This document shows, one piece after another, positions 1-8,579 of a stretch of 53,912 nucleotides of DNA. Within the stretch, counting starts at the first letter, position 1. The number at the start of each line of letters is the position of its first letter. Position numbers and translations under genes: made by a program. The notes beneath the pieces were generated by a model. That model saw nothing but the letters and a program-made list of their open reading frames with translations, ran no database searches and was not told the origin of the DNA. Origin of the DNA: RGIG8597 sp045133795 (GTDB lineage: Bacteria; Spirochaetota; GWE2-31-10); assembly GCA_045133795.1 (NCBI GenBank), contig JBGUUT010000132.1, positions 1-53,912 of the forward strand, in the 5' to 3' direction.

Positions 1-1
1 T

Positions 2-3000
2 TATCAAAATCAAGAAATGATTTTAAAAGGTACAATTTCTGATAATTATAGAATCAACGAATCTGTTTTAGACTTTTATAATGCTGACGGAACATCAAAA
101 ATTTATTCCGTAACATTGACATACGATGAAGACGGAAAATTGTCTGTATCCGAAGAATCCGTATCCGATGATAAAAAGATTATCACAGCTTCTTCCGGAA
201 TTCCGGGAAACTTTACTTTGAAAATTGATACAACAATGTTTGTAGACGGCAATTATCTATTAAAAACAACCGCTTATGACGCCGCCGGAAACAGTGAAAC
301 TTGGGGCGACGGCGAGACGGACGAATATTACTTTAAAGTTTTGCAAGAAGCGGACAAACCGAGAATCATTTACAATATTGATTTTGACAGTGAAGGAAAA
401 ACTGTGATTTTCCCGGAAACAACATTGAAAGGTGCCGTAATAGATGATGATGCAATAGCAGAAAAAGGCTTGAGATACATAGTTTTAGGAGAGGCAGACA
501 ACTTATCAGAAGAAAAGGTAAAAGAAAAGTTTGACGCTTCCGATGTAGAAATATTAGAGAATATCAAATCATTTACAAGACAGAATTGGGAAATAGATAA
601 ATTTAAGAATGTGGGAACTTATTATTTATACATGGAAGTAAAAGATAATAACGGTACTAAAAGTGAAATTTATAAAAAAACAATTGTAGTATCATCGACA
701 GAAAAACCATATATAAAATCTATTACGGCAGAAAAAGGAACAGGCGGAGAATCTAACGGTTATTACAGCGGTAATGTAAACATCTCGGTAAAAGCAATCG
801 GCGGAGAAGCCCCATTGAGTCATATTATGTTCCGTATAACGTCAAGTACAGTAATAGCGAGTGACGAAATAAAAGCAGATTATGAAGCAGCCGAAAGTTT
901 CAGTCTGACAGCAAATAATGCTGATTTGGGGAAATGGCATAAATATACTTTCCTGAATAAGGAAGAAACTACCAAAACCGTTACATTTTCGTTTGATTCA
1001 AAATTATTTGTAGCCGGAAAAACAGAAACAATCAATGTAGAAGTAAAATGTATTGCAAATAATGTCGAATCTCAAATAGTAAGGGAGAAAATTCTTATAG
1101 ACAATGAAGGTCCGACATTGCAAATTGCATCTCCTGTAGCGAATGCTTCCGTAAATAAAAAAATTGAGATAAGCGTAAGCTGTAACGACCGAGGAGCCGG
1201 AGTAGAAGCTGTTTATGTAAGTTATCAAACAGAACCGACAACGACAATTCCTGCAATCACAAATGATATGACAAGTGATAATCCGACACGGGGCAAATGG
1301 TATAAATTGGAAAAGGTAGACGGAATCTCATGGAGCGGAGAGTTTAATTCTGAAATTATTCATCCAGAAGCAAGTGAGTGTGATTATGATTTTACCGTGG
1401 CGACTGTAGATATGCTGGGCAATATTACTTTTACACAGCAACCGATAACTATAAATCAAGATTTAGACCGTCCTATAGTGCGATTTCAAAACTTATCAGT
1501 ACCTACAGACGGCAATGCAATCTGGTGTAATTCATCATCGATTTACGGAATGATTACGGATGATGACGGTGAAAATAATATCAAAGTTTATGTGTCTGAA
1601 GACGGTGGAAATAATTGGGCTGCTAATAACTGTTACCAAAATGGAGCATGGAGATATGATTTTGAAGGTGACGGCGAGAAAACTCTTGCATTCAGAGTAG
1701 TAGATTCTACCGGCGTAACATTTGAATCAAAAGACGTGATTGATTTGACGACCGTAAAATTAAATGATTCATCAAAAGACGGTATTACGAAATTTAAAGT
1801 AAAAGTCGATACTGAATATCCGGAAATGACGGATGTTTACTTTAATGCAGAACCAAATGAAGATCCGGACTTTCCGACAAGCAAAGATGTAGATACATCT
1901 GTATGGTCAAACTCATTCTCCGAAAAGACATTCAGCGGAACTGAAAAAAAGATATGGTTTTTGATTGGCGGTACGGATGAAAACGGAATTGCCAGCTGTA
2001 CACTAACCACAACAGACCAAACCAGCGGTGTAGTACCTCTTACAAATGATACAAATCGTATAAAAACAAAACTTGTCAACGGTACATCTTTTTACAAATA
2101 TGAAATAAATATTTCAAATGTGCAACAGACGTTATTGACCTTTAAAGTAGAGGTAAAAGATAAGTTCGGTTTTACATCACAAAAATCTTTTACCGTGAAC
2201 GTGGACAATACTCCACCGACAGTGAATATAAACAGTCACAGTGACGGCAGCAATGTTTACGGAACAGATGCAAATACAATCAGAGGAACATCGGTGGATT
2301 CAAGCAATGTAGAGAAAATCGAATATGCATTGACAACAGATGAGACTGCACCTGAAAGCGGTTATATTGAAATTTCAAATCCGTTAAATTGGGAAATCAA
2401 GTTTGAAGATAATGATATTTTGAACTATAAGCTAGAAGAACTTTACGATATATCTGTAGATCCAAAGACAGGAGCTTTTCCGGAAGATACTTATGAATTG
2501 TATGTTTGGTTAAAAGCAACAGATGAATACGGTAATGTCAGTGCCCCTAAAAAATTAAGCTTGCAGGTTTTACCGAACGGTGACAAACCGAAAGTTAATA
2601 TAGAATATCCGTTGGCAAAATCTGTACTCGGCGGTAGAATCACGGTTTCCGGTACTACCAATATATTAACAAGCAGTGTAAAAGAAGTTTATATCCAGAT
2701 AGATACAAATTATAACGGCAGTACTTTTGATTCAAACTGGGAAAATAAGCTAGAAACAAATGCTGGAGGCGAAGGTTTAAAAAGCAAAGTTGTTACCGAT
2801 TCATCTGTTTCTACAGTCAGAGGAATACCTGTAACGTCATCAAGTAAAACAAATTGGCGATTGAACATAAATGAAAATAAAACAATGAAAGGTGAGAATA
2901 TTGCAGTAAAAGCTATTGCCGTAAGCGAAACCGGAAAATATACGGAAAGTGAAATTGTCGTATTTACAATCGATAAAGACTTACCGCAATTTTCAGATTT

Positions 3001-6000
3001 AAAACTCGTTCAATACGATGGAGGAAATCCTGTTAAAACATTGGAATATGAAGATGAAATGTGGATTTCCGGAACAGGCTGGTATTTGGAATGTTCGATA
3101 GAAGATGATAGCGGTATAGCTTCTGACACTATCAAGATAAATAATAAAACTTCGGTAAATGATAAGGTTTCATTAAACGGCGGTAAAAAATATAATGTGA
3201 AAATTCCTTTATCTACACCTACAAGCGGATTCGGTACAATTGATTTTACATTGAATGCCCAAGATATGGATGAAAAATCAAATGAACAGACATTCATAAT
3301 ACATTATGATAATGAAGATCCGGGTTTTGAAGTCAGCGAACTTTCAGAGACAACAAAAACAAAACGAGCTGGAATAGAAAATTCTTCCTCAGGCGTTTAT
3401 ACAATAGACGGAAAGTTTAAAGAAAGCAGTGCCGACGGACATAATCAAAGCGGATTCGAACGAATCGCAATGTATTTTACCAGAACCGTAGACGATACGA
3501 CTTACATTATAGACCCTATGCTCAAAAAAGGAGCTAAGGGAGATGATAATCGTTATGATGTGAATAAATTAAATAATGCCAGAGAAAAAGAATTGATTTC
3601 TTCTGACGGAATGTACTGGAAGGAAGTTGAAGTATCATCAGTCAACGGCAATAAAATCACGATTTCCGGGAATGTACCTACTTTTTCCGAGAATGTACCT
3701 ACTTTTGTTCACAACGGCGGTTTGTGTAAAATCGGCGGTGCTATCTATAGAATAGAAAATGTCGACGGGAAAAATATAACCGTAGAGGGAGTAGTGCCGT
3801 CGACAAATGATACTGTGATTTACTTTGCCGTGGCACAAGTAATAGATAATACGATTATAGAAACCGGAACAACGACATTCTATGATGAAAATAATTCTAT
3901 AGATTATGATGACGGTGATAAAATGGTAGAAGGTGTAACCAGAGTGGGAACAACTTACAACTGGACCGCTTCAATCAACAGTGAAAATATATTTGACGGC
4001 GATGTAGACATTCATTTTGTGGCGTTTGACAAAGCCGGCAACTCAAAAGAGGAAACCGTTTACGGTAAAGTAGTAAATAATACACCTCGTTTTGCCGGAG
4101 TGTCATTCGGAACTGATGATAACGGTAACAATAAAATAGAAGATAACGAGTTGATAAAGGTTTATGCAAACAGTTACGTTGCCGGCGAAAATGTAGAAGG
4201 AAAGGAAAAAGATGTTAGCGTAAACGGAAAGAAGGGAACGCAGAAAGTAACAATGTTGAATCTACCGTTGGAAGGTAATACATCGTTGATGACAATCAAG
4301 GGCGATACGACGGTAAAAGCAAAAATTGTCGGCGGTAATACAAAATTACAATGGCAATGGAAAGTCGGAAGCGGAGCTTGGTCTACTCCGGCAAAAGATT
4401 TGGCAAGCGGTTCTTCTTTCGGTGATGATATCCGAGGCGAATTGGTTACTACTATAACTACTTATGATTTTGTAAGCTATTTCAAAAATAACAATATAGA
4501 AGAAGATATTGACGAAACGACTTTGAATATAAAAATCGTAGACGAAACAGAAAACGGCAGTCAGGAAGCTGAAATAGCTATAAAGGTAAAAACAGCTTTA
4601 CTGGATACAACACCTCCTACGGTAACAATCAATCCGTTCTATTGGAACAGCGAAAGCGAGAATTCACTTTACCAAAACAACCGTGCAAACGGTCATATAG
4701 AATTGGAAGATGATTTGACAGACGTGATAAAAGGTAAATTGGGAAATGACCCGAAAGTTTCCGGAAAGATTACAATCAGCGGAACAGCAAGTGATAATGT
4801 ATTGCTTAAAGCATTGTATGCGAAGATTTCTAAATTTAAAGGCGGTAAAAATTTGGAAGCCGGTGATGAATTTAAAATAGCAGAACGTAACAGTGACGGA
4901 ACTTGGGTTTTCACTAAGGCAATGAATGATTATGGCTGGGCGTGTGAAATCTTGAATGAACAATTTACCAAAGACAGAAACACTATCGATTGGAAAATTC
5001 ATTGGGATACAGAAAAAATTAGCGGAATTGTAGCGACAGATGTAAAAGTAGAAGTAAGAGCCGAAGACCGCGGTAAAGCAGAAAAAAACGGCGACAGCGT
5101 TATCGTTATATATAATAATCCTAAATCAAGTTCTGCAAATTATCAAATGGACGTAGTACCTTATATTACGGGACTGAGTACGACTCTTACAGGGTTGGAA
5201 AAGAAAAATCCTTCTGTATACGGTCGAAGTGCTTTAGGTAAATATCCGGTTTATTATTACAGAAAAACGACAGAGGGAAGTCCAAAGTCAGAAAAAATTA
5301 CACTAAAAGGATTTAATATTAAATCCGGATCAACAGTAACTTTTACAGGTGGAGCAACTGCAACTTTGGATAATGATATGTCTTTCACTTTGCCGTCAAA
5401 TGCTAAATCCGGTGAAATCAAAATAACTGTTGTAGGGAAAATTGATTCTCTTAAAATTGATTCTCTAAATAACATTAATAATAACGGAGCAAAAGTTGAC
5501 AATGCTGCTAGTGATAATGAAAGTAAATATGCAAATGCTTACAACCGCCAACCAAACGGACAAAACAACGATATTTTGACAGACAATGTAGAACTCGCAA
5601 TTTGGGAAATAAACTCAATGGCCGGTAGAGCAGAAAACGGAGAGTTAAGCGAAGTCGTAATGCATGTAAACCCTACAAACGGAATGTTGGGATTTGCATT
5701 TGCACACAGCCAAGACTTAGCAAGCTATCCAAACGGTAATACTAATTCTTATCAAACATGGATGACAGATTACACCGGTGTAAATCAAATTGGATTTATT
5801 TATGACCAAAACGGAAATATGTTCGGTACAAACGGCGGAACCGATACATATACAGCTAACAAGAAAACAGGTCGACTGGGACTAATCTCAAGTCATTGGG
5901 GACCGATAGCAAATGAGAATATAAGTAATGATAAATATACAGGATACACAAAATATAGAAGATTGCGTCTTGAATATCTGGGAATTACCAGAAACGGAAG

Positions 6001-7132
6001 TTATGTATCTAATGTAAACAGATTTGCAAAAGGAGACAGTATTCAATTTGCTACCACAACCTCAGCTGATACTGGTACAAACCTTTATATGATGTATTAT
6101 GACAACACTTTAGGTGAACTAAAATTTAAAGCCGGTAATTTTGGAAATGCTCCTGAAAATCCTTGTAATAACCCTGATGATAAATTGTGGGAGCCGTCTG
6201 CGGTTAAATTCGGAGATTTTGCTGATGATGCTTATAATCAACATTGTAATGATAATGCTAATAATTATAATCCAAATTACGAGACTATCTCTATCGTAGC
6301 AAATCAAAGCGGTGCAAATGGCAATGCAACTGTAAGACCGGGAATTTATTATTCAATTTCTGTAGTACCTGCTACAAAATCAGGAACCGGTTCAGATGTA
6401 GTTGTTGCCGTTTGGTATGATGATACAACGAATAAAACTCTTTGGTACAGCTATTTGAAAAATCCTCTCACTAACGCAGGAAAAAGAACTGATACTGGAT
6501 TAAGAGATATAAATGGCATTAGTACTGAATGGGCAACACCTATTGCTATCCTTGACGGACATGCAGGCGGATACTGTGCGATAAAAGCAGATGATGATGG
6601 ACATATTCATATTGCAGCATATAGTCGTAATGATGCAGGTTCATTGTATTATGCTTACTTAGATAAGTATGATTCAACATTCGATGAATCAGAAAATCTT
6701 GTTGCTGTAGATGCTTACGGTTCACAAGGTCAGTATATCACTATGGAAGTTGCAAAAAACGGTGAAGGAAAGACAATTCCTTATATCGGTTACTACATGA
6801 ACTCATTGAGTTATCCGAAATACGCATATCTTGCAAATCCCGGTGCGACAGTAGCCGGTGTAGATGAAAATAATATGTATACGGGAGCTTGGGAAACAAT
6901 TATGTTGCCTACTACAAGTACATTAGTATTGGATGACATAAACATCGGTGTTTACAAAAATGGTGATGGTACACTCAAAGCAATTCCAAGTAAACCGGCA
7001 GATAAAGATGAAACTATAGCGGATGACAAAAAGTCCGGAATTGCAGGCGGAAACGGAACTTCAAACCCAATTTTTGGCTATGGTATAGCAGAAACCGGTT
7101 CGGGTTATGTTGAAACCGCACAGTTGAAATAG
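2..7132 (+). CDS. Giant Ig-like/beta-propeller surface protein, 5'-truncated by the window edge
   Basis: The reading frame is already open at base 2 and the first ATG at 17 has no ribosome-binding site, so the true start lies outside the window; at least 2371 residues are present. Most of the protein is a string of bacterial Ig-like domains, recognisable by repeated D-x-AGN, VDNTPPT and IDKDLP-type boundary motifs. Around residues 1710-1820 is an IPT/TIG-like sandwich (ITGLSTTLTG, then ITLKGFNI). The last ~530 residues resemble a BNR/propeller region, with blocks such as GFAFAHSQD, GHIHIAAYSR and YIGYYMN. The N-terminal visible domains resemble the early domains of the two giant lipoproteins at 29.4 and 37.6 kb (for example LKGAVIDDD against LSGTCYDDD). 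A cell-surface adhesin or binding protein is the likely role; no enzyme motif is seen. It contains small in-frame duplications (NVPTFSE, KIDSL). It ends before a strong hairpin terminator. Confidence 0.85.
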   Translation, partial: YQNQEMILKGTISDNYRINESVLDFYNADGTSKIYSVTLTYDEDGKLSVSEESVSDDKKIITASSGIPGNFTLKIDTTMFVDGNYLLKTTAYDAAGNSETWGDGETDEYYFKVLQEADKPRIIYNIDFDSEGKTVIFPETTLKGAVIDDDAIAEKGLRYIVLGEADNLSEEKVKEKFDASDVEILENIKSFTRQNWEIDKFKNVGTYYLYMEVKDNNGTKSEIYKKTIVVSSTEKPYIKSITAEKGTGGESNGYYSGNVNISVKAIGGEAPLSHIMFRITSSTVIASDEIKADYEAAESFSLTANNADLGKWHKYTFLNKEETTKTVTFSFDSKLFVAGKTETINVEVKCIANNVESQIVREKILIDNEGPTLQIASPVANASVNKKIEISVSCNDRGAGVEAVYVSYQTEPTTTIPAITNDMTSDNPTRGKWYKLEKVDGISWSGEFNSEIIHPEASECDYDFTVATVDMLGNITFTQQPITINQDLDRPIVRFQNLSVPTDGNAIWCNSSSIYGMITDDDGENNIKVYVSEDGGNNWAANNCYQNGAWRYDFEGDGEKTLAFRVVDSTGVTFESKDVIDLTTVKLNDSSKDGITKFKVKVDTEYPEMTDVYFNAEPNEDPDFPTSKDVDTSVWSNSFSEKTFSGTEKKIWFLIGGTDENGIASCTLTTTDQTSGVVPLTNDTNRIKTKLVNGTSFYKYEINISNVQQTLLTFKVEVKDKFGFTSQKSFTVNVDNTPPTVNINSHSDGSNVYGTDANTIRGTSVDSSNVEKIEYALTTDETAPESGYIEISNPLNWEIKFEDNDILNYKLEELYDISVDPKTGAFPEDTYELYVWLKATDEYGNVSAPKKLSLQVLPNGDKPKVNIEYPLAKSVLGGRITVSGTTNILTSSVKEVYIQIDTNYNGSTFDSNWENKLETNAGGEGLKSKVVTDSSVSTVRGIPVTSSSKTNWRLNINENKTMKGENIAVKAIAVSETGKYTESEIVVFTIDKDLPQFSDLKLVQYDGGNPVKTLEYEDEMWISGTGWYLECSIEDDSGIASDTIKINNKTSVNDKVSLNGGKKYNVKIPLSTPTSGFGTIDFTLNAQDMDEKSNEQTFIIHYDNEDPGFEVSELSETTKTKRAGIENSSSGVYTIDGKFKESSADGHNQSGFERIAMYFTRTVDDTTYIIDPMLKKGAKGDDNRYDVNKLNNAREKELISSDGMYWKEVEVSSVNGNKITISGNVPTFSENVPTFVHNGGLCKIGGAIYRIENVDGKNITVEGVVPSTNDTVIYFAVAQVIDNTIIETGTTTFYDENNSIDYDDGDKMVEGVTRVGTTYNWTASINSENIFDGDVDIHFVAFDKAGNSKEETVYGKVVNNTPRFAGVSFGTDDNGNNKIEDNELIKVYANSYVAGENVEGKEKDVSVNGKKGTQKVTMLNLPLEGNTSLMTIKGDTTVKAKIVGGNTKLQWQWKVGSGAWSTPAKDLASGSSFGDDIRGELVTTITTYDFVSYFKNNNIEEDIDETTLNIKIVDETENGSQEAEIAIKVKTALLDTTPPTVTINPFYWNSESENSLYQNNRANGHIELEDDLTDVIKGKLGNDPKVSGKITISGTASDNVLLKALYAKISKFKGGKNLEAGDEFKIAERNSDGTWVFTKAMNDYGWACEILNEQFTKDRNTIDWKIHWDTEKISGIVATDVKVEVRAEDRGKAEKNGDSVIVIYNNPKSSSANYQMDVVPYITGLSTTLTGLEKKNPSVYGRSALGKYPVYYYRKTTEGSPKSEKITLKGFNIKSGSTVTFTGGATATLDNDMSFTLPSNAKSGEIKITVVGKIDSLKIDSLNNINNNGAKVDNAASDNESKYANAYNRQPNGQNNDILTDNVELAIWEINSMAGRAENGELSEVVMHVNPTNGMLGFAFAHSQDLASYPNGNTNSYQTWMTDYTGVNQIGFIYDQNGNMFGTNGGTDTYTANKKTGRLGLISSHWGPIANENISNDKYTGYTKYRRLRLEYLGITRNGSYVSNVNRFAKGDSIQFATTTSADTGTNLYMMYYDNTLGELKFKAGNFGNAPENPCNNPDDKLWEPSAVKFGDFADDAYNQHCNDNANNYNPNYETISIVANQSGANGNATVRPGIYYSISVVPATKSGTGSDVVVAVWYDDTTNKTLWYSYLKNPLTNAGKRTDTGLRDINGISTEWATPIAILDGHAGGYCAIKADDDGHIHIAAYSRNDAGSLYYAYLDKYDSTFDESENLVAVDAYGSQGQYITMEVAKNGEGKTIPYIGYYMNSLSYPKYAYLANPGATVAGVDENNMYTGAWETIMLPTTSTLVLDDINIGVYKNGDGTLKAIPSKPADKDETIADDKKSGIAGGNGTSNPIFGYGIAETGSGYVETAQLK

Positions 7133-7211
7133 GCTTTAGATGTAGTATCTAACACCGGGGCAAAAGGTAATTTGCTGAGTAGACTCGGTGTTAGAATTCC
7201 TTTTTAAAGCC
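7132..7211 (+). terminator. Nested hairpin terminator after the giant surface gene
   Basis: An inner stem pairs CTAACACCGGG (7149-7159) with CTCGGTGTTAG (7184-7194) with one wobble. It is followed by a T-rich tract at 7199-7205. An outer 8-bp stem pairs AGGCTTTA at 7132 with TAAAGCCT ending at 7211. It separates the plus-strand gene from the convergent minus-strand pair and could serve both. Confidence 0.65.
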
Positions 7212-7231
7212 TGTTTTATCCTCGATAAGTA

Positions 7232-7810
7232 TCAAAACGAAACATTCATCGCAACTTTCAGCGATTCTTGTGAAAATCCGGCATCAAAAGAAACTTTGCA
7301 TTGTTCGATGGCACGTCTGTAATGTTTATCAGCGGAAATAAAAAACGGTATTGAAATTAAATCAAGTATTACTCCGACTCCTATACTGAGAAAGTAACAG
7401 GAAACTCCGGCTATAACATCAGATTGCTTTGCGTGAGTGTCATAAGTGATTAGATTTTGTATGACGATACCGGTACAAAATAATGTCGGAATTGACGTGA
7501 TGATTATTCCCGGAATAAAGAAACCTAACCCGATTTTAAAATCTCTTTTATAAGCGTGATAATCAACGCTGTTTTTTAACGGATGATTCATTCGAAAATC
7601 CGGAGTTATTTTGCCTTTTATGCGTTTTATGTCGCTTTTGTGAATTGTAATGATACTGCCGTCTTCGCTTTCGATTATATAGTTGTTGTCGTTAACGCTT
7701 ATAATTTTTCCGTTTATTCTTGTTCCGTCAGACATTCTGAATAAAGTGTCTGCATATGTTGTACAAATACAAACTATCAATATTAATATGGTAAAAAATG
7801 CTTTCTTCAT
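7232..7810 (-). CDS. Exported/membrane protein, tandem paralogue 2 (192 aa)
   Basis: The N-terminus MKKAFFTILILIVCICTTYAD is a clear signal peptide. It is followed by a short beta-rich segment (MSDGTRINGKIISVND, then GSIITIHKSDIKRIKGK) of the kind seen in exported proteins that carry an 'LxxGxxxxGxI' barrel. Next comes a hydrophobic region with GLGFFIPGIIITSIP and SIGVGVILDLISIPFF, probably two or three membrane segments, and a short soluble tail ending VAMNVSF. The start has a good ribosome-binding site (AAGGAG). It lies 15 bp downstream of a paralogue with the same order of segments and the same ending (MNVSF), so the pair arose by tandem duplication and is probably one transcript. The function is unknown; an envelope role is inferred from the signal and membrane segments. 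Confidence 0.8.
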   Translation of the reverse strand: MKKAFFTILILIVCICTTYADTLFRMSDGTRINGKIISVNDNNYIIESEDGSIITIHKSDIKRIKGKITPDFRMNHPLKNSVDYHAYKRDFKIGLGFFIPGIIITSIPTLFCTGIVIQNLITYDTHAKQSDVIAGVSCYFLSIGVGVILDLISIPFFISADKHYRRAIEQCKVSFDAGFSQESLKVAMNVSF

Positions 7811-7825
7811 AATTTTCTCCTTCTG

Positions 7826-8416
7826 TCAAAATGAAACATTCATGCTTATTTCAAGGTTGTCTTCCCGTACATCTACAGAAACTCTGTATTTTTCCAATGC
7901 CTTTTGATAATATCGATTGGCTAAGTAAAATAGCGGAATGGAAATAATGTTTAATACTAAACCGACTCCTATACAACTGAAATAAAGTGAAGTCGGATAA
8001 ATGACATCAATAACGGGAGTCTTATTGCTAACTAACGCATTTACAACAGCCGGCGTGAACAATAACGGTGTCATTGTCAATGATAATCCGGGAATCAGAA
8101 AACCTAGTCCGATTAGAAAATAATGTCGATATGCAAAATAGTTTGGATCATTTTTTAAATCTTTAAATGAAGTTTTCGGCTTTGTGTTGGCAATTTCCGG
8201 CTGAATTTCCGAAACGGAAAAATCAATGTCTTCTTCTATATTTACAACATTTTCTTTGGAAACTTCTAAAATCCCGGTTTCTATTTTTACGAAATATGAA
8301 ATTTCATTTTCTTCTATAATTGTTCCTTTTACCGTAGTTCCGTTTTTCAATTGAATATCTTCAGCCCAAGAAAAGACGGTGAAGAGTAAAAACAAAGAAA
8401 TTAAAATTTTTTTCAT
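7826..8416 (-). CDS. Exported/membrane protein, tandem paralogue 1 (196 aa)
   Basis: The signal peptide (MKKILISLFLLFTVFSWAED) precedes a beta-rich segment, IQLKNGTTVKGTIIEENE, with the same pattern as in the neighbouring paralogue. A low-complexity linker follows, then FAYRHYFLIGLGFLIPGLSL and CIGVGLVLNIISIPLFYLA membrane segments and a tail ending SMNVSF. The start codon follows AAAGGAGACA. A good sigma70-type promoter lies 30 bp upstream. It is the first gene of a two-gene minus-strand operon. I do not recognise a named family; it resembles the many short, signal-bearing envelope proteins of spirochaetes. Confidence 0.8.
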   Translation of the reverse strand: MKKILISLFLLFTVFSWAEDIQLKNGTTVKGTIIEENEISYFVKIETGILEVSKENVVNIEEDIDFSVSEIQPEIANTKPKTSFKDLKNDPNYFAYRHYFLIGLGFLIPGLSLTMTPLLFTPAVVNALVSNKTPVIDVIYPTSLYFSCIGVGLVLNIISIPLFYLANRYYQKALEKYRVSVDVREDNLEISMNVSF

Positions 8417-8446
8417 TTTTTTGTCTCCTTTTTTAATATGTGTGAT

Positions 8447-8475
8447 GTTATATCTAAAAGAAAAATAGTTTTCAA
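8447..8475 (-). promoter_or_regulatory. Promoter of the 7.2-8.4 kb exported-protein pair
   Basis: Read on the minus strand, TTGAAA (8475-8470) is separated by 17 bp from TATAAC (8452-8447), about 30 bp before the start codon at 8416. It is close to the consensus in both boxes and in spacing. Confidence 0.6.
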
Positions 8476-8516
8476 TGGCATAATATTAAAGCAATAATTG
8501 AAACTGTCGGCTTGCA

Positions 8517-8545
8517 TTGACAAAACATGTGAATAAAGCTAAAAA
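8517..8545 (+). promoter_or_regulatory. Candidate valS promoter
   Basis: A perfect TTGACA (8517-8522) is followed at 17 bp by TAAAAA (8540-8545), a weak -10 box. The valS ribosome-binding site (AAGGAAAGGA) and ATG at 8580 follow. The -35 box is good and the -10 box is uncertain; no T-box leader with a specifier hairpin and terminator fits in this 163-bp gap. Confidence 0.3.
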
Positions 8546-8579
8546 ACAGAATCTTATATATTAAGGAAAGGATGTACTG

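Noticed and set aside
8417..8579. T-box riboswitch in front of valS
   Set aside because: The 163-bp gap has no specifier stem, T-box consensus or terminator/antiterminator pair.
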